Part shown: piece by piece, positions 26,497 through 34,445 of the stretch
Layout of the letters: each line of letters starts with the position of its first letter
How positions within the stretch are numbered: position 1 is the stretch's first letter
NCBI GenBank assembly: GCA_000597885.1
Contig: CP004371.1
Location: 1,612,001-1,676,000 of the forward strand
Length of the DNA: 64,000 nucleotides
Direction: 5' to 3'
Origin: Flammeovirgaceae bacterium 311
GTDB lineage: Bacteria > Bacteroidota > Bacteroidia > Cytophagales > Cyclobacteriaceae
Program-made: the position numbers and the translations under genes
The notes under the pieces: model-generated
What the model saw: only the letters and a program-made list of their open reading frames with translations
What the model was told of the DNA's origin: nothing
The model's database searches: none

Positions 26497-28965
26497 ATGA
26501 AGTCATACATCCCGCTCCTGCTCTTCCTGTTTTCATGTGTAGCCACTACACCCACTGCACAAGACAAAGATGCCAAACCCAGCCTGGAGACGAAGCTTTC
26601 AGGATTGAAAAAGCACGAAGGCTTCTTAGATTTTTATTATGATGAAAAGCAGGATAAAATATTCCTGCTGCTGGACACCTTCAATACAGAGTTCCTGTAC
26701 GTAGTTTCACTGGCTGCCGGTGTTGGCTCTAATGATATTGGCCTGGACCGCGGGCAGCTCAGTGGCGAGCGCATCGTTAAGTTTGACCGCCGCGGCCCAA
26801 AAGTACTGCTTGTAGAACCTAATTACCGCTACCGTGCTATCAGCTACAATGCAGATGAACGAAGGTCTGTGGAAGAAGCCTTTGCCCAGTCGGTATTGTG
26901 GGGGTTCAAAGTAGAGGCCGAAGAAGAAAACAGGGTGCTGGTAGATGCAACAGATTTTTTCCTGCAGGACGCACATCAGGTAGTGGAGGCGCTAAAGAAA
27001 AGCAAGCAGGGTACTTATAAGCTGGACAAAGACCGCTCGGCGCTCTACATGCCCGGTACAAAAAACTTTCCCAGGAATTCAGAATTTGAAGCAACACTCA
27101 CTTTTGCCGGTCAGCCCGATGGTGAATGGATACAAAGTGTTGCCCCCTCTCCTAACAGCATTACCGTGCGGCAGCACCATTCTTTTGTTCAACTACCCGA
27201 TGCCGGTTATGAACCCAGAAAGTTTGATCCCCGTGCCGGGTATTTCTCTACCTCCTATTATGATTATGCAACGCCTATTCATGAACCAATAGAAAAAAGG
27301 TTTATTACCCGCCACCGTTTACACAAAAAAGACCCTGAAGCTGCGGTAAGTGAGCCGGTGGAGCCTATCGTCTATTACCTGGACCGCGGTGCCCCCGAGC
27401 CTATTCGTTCCGCCCTGATGGAGGGTGCCCGCTGGTGGAACCAAGCTTTCGAAGCTGCCGGCTACAGGAACGCCTTCCGGGTAGAGCTGCTGCCCGAAGA
27501 TGCCGATCCGCTGGATGTTCGCTACAATGTGATACAATGGGTGCACCGTTCCACAAGGGGCTGGTCTTATGGCGCTTCGGTTACAGACCCCAGAACGGGT
27601 GAAATCATCAAAGGGCATGTATCGCTGGGCTCGCTGCGTGTACGGCAGGATTACCTGATTGCAGAAGCTCTGCTGGCTCCTTATGCAGAAGGCCAGGCAA
27701 TACCCAAAGCGATGGAAGAAATGGCCCTGGCCCGCCTGCGGCAGCTATCTGCACACGAGGTAGGCCATACCCTTGGGCTGGCACACAGCTATTCCTCCAG
27801 TGCCGAAGAGGTGGCTTCCGTTATGGACTACCCGCACCCCATGGCGGCACTGGAAAGCGGTAAGATTAGCCTGGACAATGCCTATGACAACAAAATAGGC
27901 GCCTGGGACAAAATAGCCATTCAATGGGGCTACGGGCAATTTTCCCCTGATCAACAGGAAGAAAAAGAACTGGACGAGCTCATCAGCGGTGCCCTGCAGC
28001 AGGGCCTCAGCTTTGTGTCTGACCAGGATGCACGGCCACAGGGAGGGGCACACCCTTACGCTCACCTCTGGGACAATGGCAAAGATGCGGTAGAGGAGCT
28101 GAACCGTGTGCTGGAGATACGGGAGCTTGCCCTTAATAATTTTGGTGAGAACAATATTAAGCCAGGCGCTCCCCTGGCTACCCTTGAGGAAGTGCTGGTT
28201 CCTCTTTACTTCTTTCACCGCTACCAGGCAGAGGCCGCAGTAAAATTAATTGGTGGTGTTAACTACCGATATGCCCTGCGTGGCGACGGGCAAATCAGCA
28301 CCCGGCTGGTGCCTGCTGCAGAACAGTTAAGAGCGCTGGATGCCGTGCTCAATACAGTATCTCCCAAGGTATTGGCGCTTCGCGAAGAGATTATTCAAAA
28401 CATTCCACCGCGGCCCCTGGGATACAACCGGCACCGCGAGCTGATCAAAAGCCGCAACAGCATCACCTTCGATCCGCTGGCCGCCGCCGAGAGTGCCGCT
28501 GACCAGACCTTTAGCCTGCTCCTGCATCCTGCAAGGGCCAACAGGTTAGTGGAGCATCATGCCCGTAACAGTCAATTACCTGCCTTTGATGCTGTATTGA
28601 ACAGAACTTTGAATGCCACATTACAGGCACCTGCACAGGCAGGATATGCCGGAACAGTACAAATGACTGTGAATGCCGTGCTGCTTCAGCACCTGATGCG
28701 CCTCTCCCAGCATGAAGATGCGCATGGAACGGTGAAGGCTGTTGCGCTGCAAAAACTTCAGCAGCTGGTGCCTGCACTAAACGAAAAGGCAAAAAGCGCC
28801 CGGGAGGAAATATGGCGTGCACATTACCGCTACCTGGCCATCCAGATAGAAGATTTTAGAAAGAACCCGGCTGAATATCAGCCTGCTTCTTTCTTACAGG
28901 CACCTCCCGGCCAGCCGATAGGCAGCCTGGAGAGCATTCCCTTCTGCAGCGAACAGCAGGAATAA
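26497..28965 (+). CDS. Secreted zinc-dependent metzincin metalloprotease (DUF5117 type)
   Basis: 822 aa with a signal peptide or lipobox (LFLFSC at ~14-19). The N-terminal ~300 residues fit the DUF5118/DUF5117-like region of large Bacteroidota metalloproteases (FNTEFLYVVSLAAGVGSNDI, then LDRGQLSGERIVKFDRRGPK). The zinc site is HEVGHTLGLAH (H420, E421, H424, H430), the HExxHxxGxxH metzincin form, followed by a Met-turn candidate SVMDYPHP. The C-terminal ~250 residues are helical. Probably cell-envelope or exported proteolysis. It stands alone; a bidirectional terminator separates it from the next, convergent gene. Confidence 0.9.
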   Translation: MKSYIPLLLFLFSCVATTPTAQDKDAKPSLETKLSGLKKHEGFLDFYYDEKQDKIFLLLDTFNTEFLYVVSLAAGVGSNDIGLDRGQLSGERIVKFDRRGPKVLLVEPNYRYRAISYNADERRSVEEAFAQSVLWGFKVEAEEENRVLVDATDFFLQDAHQVVEALKKSKQGTYKLDKDRSALYMPGTKNFPRNSEFEATLTFAGQPDGEWIQSVAPSPNSITVRQHHSFVQLPDAGYEPRKFDPRAGYFSTSYYDYATPIHEPIEKRFITRHRLHKKDPEAAVSEPVEPIVYYLDRGAPEPIRSALMEGARWWNQAFEAAGYRNAFRVELLPEDADPLDVRYNVIQWVHRSTRGWSYGASVTDPRTGEIIKGHVSLGSLRVRQDYLIAEALLAPYAEGQAIPKAMEEMALARLRQLSAHEVGHTLGLAHSYSSSAEEVASVMDYPHPMAALESGKISLDNAYDNKIGAWDKIAIQWGYGQFSPDQQEEKELDELISGALQQGLSFVSDQDARPQGGAHPYAHLWDNGKDAVEELNRVLEIRELALNNFGENNIKPGAPLATLEEVLVPLYFFHRYQAEAAVKLIGGVNYRYALRGDGQISTRLVPAAEQLRALDAVLNTVSPKVLALREEIIQNIPPRPLGYNRHRELIKSRNSITFDPLAAAESAADQTFSLLLHPARANRLVEHHARNSQLPAFDAVLNRTLNATLQAPAQAGYAGTVQMTVNAVLLQHLMRLSQHEDAHGTVKAVALQKLQQLVPALNEKAKSAREEIWRAHYRYLAIQIEDFRKNPAEYQPASFLQAPPGQPIGSLESIPFCSEQQE

Positions 28966-28989
28966 TTAGCAGTGGGAGCGAAAAAAGAG

Positions 28990-29036
28990 AGCTTCACTGC
29001 GGAGTAATTCAAACAGGATAACTCTGCAGTGAAGCT
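28990..29036. terminator. Bidirectional terminator between convergent genes
   Basis: A 16-bp stem, 28990-29005 (AGCTTCACTGCGGAGT) with 29021-29036 (ACTCTGCAGTGAAGCT, one G-U pair), then a run of T on the plus strand. It overlaps the stop of the minus-strand gene. Confidence 0.85.
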
Positions 29037-29583
29037 ATTTTTTTGTATTAGACAATTTTAAACCTTCATTGTCTAACGTCATTTCAAAAAACTGATTCCA
29101 GCTTTTCTCTCCATCTGATGAAAATTCTCCAACCTCAAACCACTGCCCTTTTTCATTCAGTACAATGGTATATCGAATGCTGCCACGAGGGGTAAGCATT
29201 TTCCAGATCAGTGTAGTGGGCTTTACTTCCACCAGTGCATCATGCTGGCTGCCCCCCTGGTGTGTGTAAGAGGTAAAATTGTATTTACCAGCCTGCGGAT
29301 CAAATGATACAATGGCCAGTGCATGATGAACGGTATCGTCACCGGTAGTACCTATTCCTTCAATATGCAGAATGGTATTATTCAGCCTGTAGCTAATGAT
29401 TTCCTTTTGATCAAAAGGCATCTTCACTCCCTGTTGGTTCATCATCCAGCCGTTGCCCTGCCAGTTACCGGCTAGCCATTTCAGTGCCTGTAGCTTTTCC
29501 TGCACAAGCGGTAAATGCGGATTTTGTGCCTTTACAGATAATGCCAGTATAGCAATGATAATGAATGCAAATAGCTTTTTCAT
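29035..29583 (-). CDS. Secreted lipocalin-like protein (DUF6265-like)
   Basis: 182 aa with a signal peptide (ending ALSVKAQ). The mature part starts LKWLAGNWQGNGWMM, an L-x-G-x-W motif typical of the DUF1579/DUF6265/lipocalin-like barrels, and continues as about ten beta strands. Function unknown; such barrels bind small ligands. It may be co-transcribed with nothing: the next gene upstream (AraC) ends 74 bp away on the same strand. Confidence 0.6.
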   Translation of the reverse strand: MKKLFAFIIIAILALSVKAQNPHLPLVQEKLQALKWLAGNWQGNGWMMNQQGVKMPFDQKEIISYRLNNTILHIEGIGTTGDDTVHHALAIVSFDPQAGKYNFTSYTHQGGSQHDALVEVKPTTLIWKMLTPRGSIRYTIVLNEKGQWFEVGEFSSDGEKSWNQFFEMTLDNEGLKLSNTKK

Positions 29584-29657
29584 GAGCTGTGGGTTAGGAT
29601 AAAAAAGTAAAGATAAATGCCTGCTAGGCAGGTGTATTGTAAAAACCCGTCATCGCT

Positions 29658-30461
29658 TTATTTGATGAGTATATCGAAAGGCTCTACCCCCTGGTGCAGA
29701 ATTTGCTGCACATGCTCCCTGAATGCTGCGGGCTTGCTTTTGCTTATTTTATTCAGATGATGTAAAAAATGGGCCTGATCATAATAGCCCTGCTGGTAAA
29801 GTGTGTCAAAAAAATCCTTCTGGGCAACCCATGCTTCAATAAGTGTTGCCCGCATTTTACAGTTGCCAGCAAACTCTTTCATGCTAAGTCCTGTCTTTTG
29901 CAGAAATCTTTTTTGCAACTGCCGTTCACTAATGGCAGCTTTCTGCTTAATCAGAGATAAGCGCCCCCTGCCCCCATTATAAATGATGGAATCCACTGCC
30001 TTTTGCACTTCGTCATCCCGGGCCTCTGCTTTTAGCGGCAGATGTTTTAACAAACATTCATCAAGCTGTGAGAAATCTGAAAAATCAAGCGCCAGCGAGT
30101 CTAAGAATCCTTGGGTGCCAGTTTGCCCTAATACTGTTTGGGCACTGGCAAAGTTATTAAGGAGCGCTTTGGCATCAACACCAAAAACTGCTTCAGCCAT
30201 GCCAGGAAATGCACGCACACCAACACAAATGGAGTCAGGATATACTATTGACTCGATAACATGACTGGAAGGCCCTATCAGAAGTGCCTCTTTATTTCCT
30301 GATGTATTATTATATAAAAAAATCAAAGAAACACATCCATCCGGAGGTGCAGTGTGCTTAACAGGCTGCTGCCGCTGCTGCAGGTTTGGCCCCCTGAATA
30401 ACCAGTAGTTAAGTACAAACTTTTTAAGCCCGGGATGAGGAAGCATTTCCTGGTATAGCAT
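29658..30461 (-). CDS. AraC-family regulator
   Basis: Start placed at the internal ATG at 30461 because the family begins MLYQEMLPHPGLKKFVLNYW; the frame itself opens at 30503 (281 aa). The N-terminal domain is a beta-rich sensor (PDGCVSLIFLYNN, then VGVRAFPGMAEAVFGVDAKA). The C-terminal helix-turn-helix pair is SLIKQKAAISERQLQKRFLQ and YYDQAHFLHHLNKISKSKPA. Target unknown; it precedes, on the same strand, the lipocalin-like gene. Confidence 0.8.
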   Translation of the reverse strand: MLYQEMLPHPGLKKFVLNYWLFRGPNLQQRQQPVKHTAPPDGCVSLIFLYNNTSGNKEALLIGPSSHVIESIVYPDSICVGVRAFPGMAEAVFGVDAKALLNNFASAQTVLGQTGTQGFLDSLALDFSDFSQLDECLLKHLPLKAEARDDEVQKAVDSIIYNGGRGRLSLIKQKAAISERQLQKRFLQKTGLSMKEFAGNCKMRATLIEAWVAQKDFFDTLYQQGYYDQAHFLHHLNKISKSKPAAFREHVQQILHQGVEPFDILIK

Positions 30462-30705
30462 ATTAACTTCTATAAGATGTTCACCCACCCTGCCGACTGC
30501 CATATTGTTTCGCTGCTACATAAGTTCCTATTATTTAAGCACTTTCGCAAACTGCTCTCAATACAGAACCTAACAGGGACTTTTACCTGATGAAAAATAC
30601 TTTAAATATCCCCTTTAGCTGCTTTAGCTAAAACAGACAGGGCACAAACAATAGAAGAAAGGGCGGGGTTTACCATGTATTCATAAAGTATACTATTCGT
30701 AAAAG

Positions 30706-31482
30706 ATGATTTTCCGCAATTTTTTTATCCTCATCCCGCTTTGCCTGTTTTTTGGAATGCCATTACAGGCACAGGATATACAGGAAAAAGAGGAAAATGG
30801 GTTTGAAGAACCTATCAAAGAATTCAATTTTATGGAAAGTGTGTATAACCAGGAGAAGCAAGAATTCCAGTTTTCCATTTATGGCAACCACTTTGAAAGA
30901 GAAGGCCTGAACAGCTATAACCTAAGGTATGAAGTAGAGTATGGTGTAACAGAACGCCTGCAGGCAGAGGCATCCATCCGGAACAGAAGAGCCAGGCCCC
31001 TTGAAACAGATGTGGACCGCCAGTCCTTTTACCTGCTGGAAGCTGGCCTGCTCTATAACCTGATCGATACTAAAAAATTTGCTGCCATCGTGAGTGCGGT
31101 AGGTGTCATTCCTTTGAATGAAAAGAAAAGTATGCCCGAAGGAGAAGATATACATGTATACCAGTTCGAACCCCACCTGGTGCTGGCCACACAGCTGGGA
31201 AGGGCACAGCTGCACCTGGATTCCGGCCTTGCGTTCAGAGGAGGTGACAGAGAGTACTTCACAAACCTGGGTGCTATTTTGCCCATAGGAGATTTTGTGC
31301 CAATGCTGGAAGTACTTGGTTCTTATGAGAATGAAACAGAGGTTTTCCTTAGTCCGGGCCTGGGCTGGAGTGGTCTGGAAAGCTTCAATATCATTGCAGG
31401 CTCCACATTTGATCTAAACAGAAACTCAAAGCAATGGGGTATTAACCTCGGATTGATATATGAATTTAAAGCAGGCCAATAA
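30706..31482 (+). CDS. Outer-membrane beta-barrel protein, function unknown
   Basis: 258 aa with a signal peptide (MIFRNFFILIPLCLFFGMPL, then QAQ). The mature part alternates polar and hydrophobic residues in ~10 strands (YNLRYEVEYGVTERLQAEAS, LLEAGLLYNLIDTKKFAAIV) and ends in a strand, WGINLGLIYEFKAGQ, like outer-membrane barrels. It resembles phenol_MetA-type or porin-like proteins, but no family is certain. It precedes the cfa gene by 31 bp on the same strand, so they probably form an operon linking membrane-lipid change to an envelope barrel. Confidence 0.6.
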   Translation: MIFRNFFILIPLCLFFGMPLQAQDIQEKEENGFEEPIKEFNFMESVYNQEKQEFQFSIYGNHFEREGLNSYNLRYEVEYGVTERLQAEASIRNRRARPLETDVDRQSFYLLEAGLLYNLIDTKKFAAIVSAVGVIPLNEKKSMPEGEDIHVYQFEPHLVLATQLGRAQLHLDSGLAFRGGDREYFTNLGAILPIGDFVPMLEVLGSYENETEVFLSPGLGWSGLESFNIIAGSTFDLNRNSKQWGINLGLIYEFKAGQ

Positions 31483-31513
31483 TAGTTAAACTTTTCCAAT
31501 CTCCCCACTCTTC

Positions 31514-32635
31514 ATGAATCCACAAAAAAGCAGACAGCATGTAGCAAAAATTTTAAGTCCGGCAGGCATAGAAATAAATGGCCCTAATCCCTGGGACCTG
31601 CAGGTACACAACGAACAGTTTTACAGCCGGGTACTCCAGCAGGGCACCCTTGGGCTTGGTGAATCTTATATGGATGGCTGGTGGGATTGTGAGCGAATAG
31701 ACGAGTTTGTGTTCCGGGTTATTCGTGCAGACCTTTACAAGACCGCAAAATTTGGCTGGAAAACCTGGGTGGAAATTCTTTTGGCCAAAGTGATAAACCT
31801 GCAAACCAAAAGAAAAGCGGTAGACAACATTCACCGGCATTACGACATTGGCAACCACCTGTACCAGCTAATGCTGGATAAGCGCATGACCTACACCTGT
31901 GGGTACTGGAAAAACGCAGATACACTGGACCAGGCACAGGAAAATAAGATGGACCTGATTTGCCGGAAAATAGGACTACAGGCAGGGCAGCGGGTACTTG
32001 ATATAGGCTGTGGCTGGGGCAGTTTTGCAAAATTTGCTGCAGAAAAATATGGTGCCAGGGTGGTGGGCATTACCATCTCCAATGAGCAGCTTAAACTTGG
32101 CAGAGAAATGTGCAGGGGCCTGCCTGTAGAGCTCCGCTTTCAGGACTACAGGGAAGTTAATGAGAAATTTGATCACATTGTATCCATCGGAATGGCCGAG
32201 GCTGTTGGCTATAAAAACCTGCGCGCCTATATGAAAGTGGCTAACCGCTGCCTGAACGAAGATGGCTTTTTTCTATTACACACCATCGGTCATCCGTTTT
32301 CTAAAACCTCACCCGATCCTTTTATAGACAAATATGTTTTCCCCAACTGCCTGATTCCCTCCCTTAAACAGCTGGGAGCTGCCATGGAGCATCTTTTTGT
32401 GGTGGAAGATCTGCACAATTTCGGGCCACATTATGACCCCACCCTGATGGCCTGGTTCCACAACTTTAACCAGAGCTGGCCCCAGCTGCAGGGAGAATAT
32501 GATGAGCGGTTTTACCGTATGTGGAAGTACTATCTGCTGACCAGCGCCGGCTCCTTCAGGGCCCGCAACAACCAGTTATGGCAGATTGTACTTTCAAAAA
32601 AAGGAGTTTTGGGTGGTTATACTTCTCACCGTTAA
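31514..32635 (+). CDS. cfa: Cyclopropane-fatty-acyl-phospholipid synthase
   Basis: 373 aa. SAM-dependent methyltransferase that adds a methylene bridge across double bonds of phospholipid acyl chains, used in acid and stationary-phase survival. Motifs: SAM-binding VLDIGCGWGSFAKFAAEKYG (~160-179), the family block NIHRHYDIGNHLYQLMLDKR before it, and YTCGYW, SIGMAEAVG and a C-terminal FNQSWPQL. It follows an outer-membrane protein gene by 31 bp and is closed by a strong terminator. Confidence 0.93.
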   Translation: MNPQKSRQHVAKILSPAGIEINGPNPWDLQVHNEQFYSRVLQQGTLGLGESYMDGWWDCERIDEFVFRVIRADLYKTAKFGWKTWVEILLAKVINLQTKRKAVDNIHRHYDIGNHLYQLMLDKRMTYTCGYWKNADTLDQAQENKMDLICRKIGLQAGQRVLDIGCGWGSFAKFAAEKYGARVVGITISNEQLKLGREMCRGLPVELRFQDYREVNEKFDHIVSIGMAEAVGYKNLRAYMKVANRCLNEDGFFLLHTIGHPFSKTSPDPFIDKYVFPNCLIPSLKQLGAAMEHLFVVEDLHNFGPHYDPTLMAWFHNFNQSWPQLQGEYDERFYRMWKYYLLTSAGSFRARNNQLWQIVLSKKGVLGGYTSHR

Positions 32636-32649
32636 TGATAGGCAAACAA

Positions 32650-32688
32650 AAAAAGCAGGATACTCAAAAGAGAACCCTGCTTTTTGTT
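32650..32688. terminator. Terminator shared by cfa and the FAS1 gene
   Basis: AAAAAGCAGG (32650-32659) pairs with CCTGCTTTTT (32676-32685). A-run on the left and T-run on the right, so it can work on both strands for these convergent genes. Confidence 0.85.
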
Positions 32689-32713
32689 TTAACAGTTTAA
32701 CACTATAATGCAA

Positions 32714-33505
32714 TTATCGCTGCATTCCTGGTCCTGTTACATCTTCGGTGGTGAAAACACCATCAACTACATGTATGATACCATTGGAAGCCTCAATATC
32801 TGGCTTCACAATCTGTGCACCACCAATAGTAATGTCATTAGCCCTCGCACCGGGAGCTGCACCAGCACCGGTAGTAGCAGTCTCTACCCGAATCTGCTCA
32901 CCATTGGCCAGATCAATTACCTGCCTGCCAGTGAAACTAGCAGTAGTAACCTCCTGCGCCATTACGTGCATATTAAGTACTCTAATGAGTTCTGCACGGT
33001 TCTGGGGGTCAGTTAATTCAGCATAACGTTCTGCAGTCAAATTTGTGAATGCATCATTGGTTGGAATAAATACAGTGATCGGACCTGCGGCAGTAATAGA
33101 AGGAGTCAGGTTTGCACTTTCTACCAGCTGAACGAAGGTAGACAAGTTAGGATTCATGCGGGCAAGAGCCAGGACGTCATACTGCTCAGTGTTGTCTATG
33201 TCTTCAAACATATCTGCATAGTCAACTTCGTCATTAGACATCTGCTGGGTTGAAATTCCTGTACCTGCAGCCGTTCCATCATACATAGGATCATTGGTCG
33301 TGGTACCAGTTGTACCCACGGTTCCAGTGGTTCCAGTGGTTCCGGTCGTACCTACGGTTCCAGTAGTACCGGTAGTGGTACCAGTTGCCATTGGTTCGTT
33401 AGTGGTTGTAGATCTGTCAGTGGCTTCATTTGTACTGGTACAGCTAAATGCCGTAAAGGCAAATATTGCCAGCATTGTTATAGGTTTTAAAAATCTCTTT
33501 TTCAT
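32714..33505 (-). CDS. FAS1 (fasciclin) domain lipoprotein with Gly-Thr-Thr linker
   Basis: 263 aa. A lipobox signal (FTAFSC) is followed by a low-complexity tract of Gly-Thr-Thr/Val repeats (~residues 42-70), then a short acidic stretch and one FAS1 domain (~100-255: YDVLALARMNPNLSTFVQLV, TVFIPTNDAFTNL, VLNMHVMAQ, IVKPDIEASNGIIHVVDGV). FAS1 lipoproteins mediate adhesion or surface structure. The triplet tract recurs in the DUF305 lipoprotein at 38326-39345. A -7 box lies 46 bp upstream. Confidence 0.88.
   Translation of the reverse strand: MKKRFLKPITMLAIFAFTAFSCTSTNEATDRSTTTNEPMATGTTTGTTGTVGTTGTTGTTGTVGTTGTTTNDPMYDGTAAGTGISTQQMSNDEVDYADMFEDIDNTEQYDVLALARMNPNLSTFVQLVESANLTPSITAAGPITVFIPTNDAFTNLTAERYAELTDPQNRAELIRVLNMHVMAQEVTTASFTGRQVIDLANGEQIRVETATTGAGAAPGARANDITIGGAQIVKPDIEASNGIIHVVDGVFTTEDVTGPGMQR
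33296..33382 (-). repeat. Gly-Thr-Thr coding repeat in the FAS1 lipoprotein
   Basis: Encodes about nine G-T-T or G-T-V triplets in frame. Gly at every third residue, as in collagen-like proteins. Confidence 0.85.
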
Positions 33506-33550
33506 AGTTGTTTCTTATTTAAAAAATTTTAAAAAGTAAGCTATCAATTA

Positions 33551-33558
33551 CAAAGCTA
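33551..33558 (-). promoter_or_regulatory. Candidate -7 box of the FAS1 gene
   Basis: Reads TAGCTTTG on the minus strand (TAnnTTTG), 46 bp before the ATG. The rest of 33559-34000 shows no gene. Confidence 0.5.
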
Positions 33559-34000
33559 TACATGTTTGTAACTGATTGAACAAGAAATTGTTGACATGGC
33601 AAGGCAACATTAATGCTTTAACTTAAAATGTTTTTGCCAGGTTCTCACATATTTAATATACGGCAGCATGGCTGTCTTGGGTTTCCTGTACAGCAAAACA
33701 CAACCAACAGCAGCTTTTTGGCTTTTACAATGAACGGCTCTTTATATTTCTGTTAAAACCCGGAATCAGATCCGGCTGCTGATACCGGCTGCGGAACTGT
33801 ATGGGGTATGAATTAGATGTGATTACTGGTCTTTGCCGGCCGCAAGGCAGGCTGTGACAGGGGCTTAAGAGGATTAACTTTTTTAGGCTGAAGTCTTTAC
33901 TGAAAGGTTTTTTAATATTCTGCGGCTATTTTCCAAACAACCTCGGAGATGCTACGTTTTCTATACAGTAAACATTCTTTAAACTAAAAAATAATTTTTT

Positions 34001-34273
34001 ATGGAACCCAGAACAACATTCAAAGATAGGACAGCAACAGGAAATAACAATCCAGAGCACAAAGAAGGACCGGTAGCTACCATGATTGAGGAGCAAACCG
34101 CTAAAGTACCTTCTGATGTATTCCTGTGGGCTGCATTGGGATCTATGGCTGCTTCATTAACCCTGAAGCTGATGGGTCAGGATAAAACAGCTCTTTTTGT
34201 AGGTCAGTGGGCTCCTTCGTTCCTGCTTTTAGGTACTTACAATAAGATTGTTAAACTGGAAGGTCACGACTGA
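34001..34273 (+). CDS. Small membrane protein, unknown family
   Basis: 90 aa. Polar N-terminal ~35 residues, then two hydrophobic segments (FLWAALGSMAASLTLKLMG and GQWAPSFLLLGTYNKI). I do not recognise a family; similar short proteins sit near stress genes in Hymenobacteraceae and Cytophagales, but that is context only. A perfect 62-bp palindrome begins 19 bp after its stop. Confidence 0.6.
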   Translation: MEPRTTFKDRTATGNNNPEHKEGPVATMIEEQTAKVPSDVFLWAALGSMAASLTLKLMGQDKTALFVGQWAPSFLLLGTYNKIVKLEGHD

Positions 34274-34291
34274 TCACTTAATAGCTGATCA

Positions 34292-34353
34292 ATTCTTATA
34301 TAAATAAAGAGAGCACGCAGTTAACTGCGTGCTCTCTTTATTTATATAAGAAT
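34292..34353. terminator. 62-bp perfect palindrome acting as terminator or structured RNA
   Basis: The left 31 bases (34292-34322) are the exact reverse complement of the right 31 (34323-34353), with no loop bases or mismatch. The core is GC-rich (GAGAGCACGCAGTT with AACTGCGTGCTCTC), with AT-rich flanks ending in TTTATTTATATAAGAAT. It can fold as a hairpin on either strand. Most likely a bidirectional terminator, but it is longer and more regular than the others here. Confidence 0.7.
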
Positions 34354-34445
34354 GTCTGACCTGCTTTCAGGAACCACTGCATTCTGATTTATTTCATCAG
34401 AGAAAACTTTCAAGTTTCATTATCTTTCGGTTCTGATACAGCTAC

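Noticed and set aside
27745-28218. 157-codon minus-strand frame in the metalloprotease gene
   Set aside because: Opposite the zinc-site coding region; no independent support.
33294-33539. Plus-strand Val-Pro frame opposite the FAS1 gene
   Set aside because: Same reason: antisense of the GTT linker, with no start signal.
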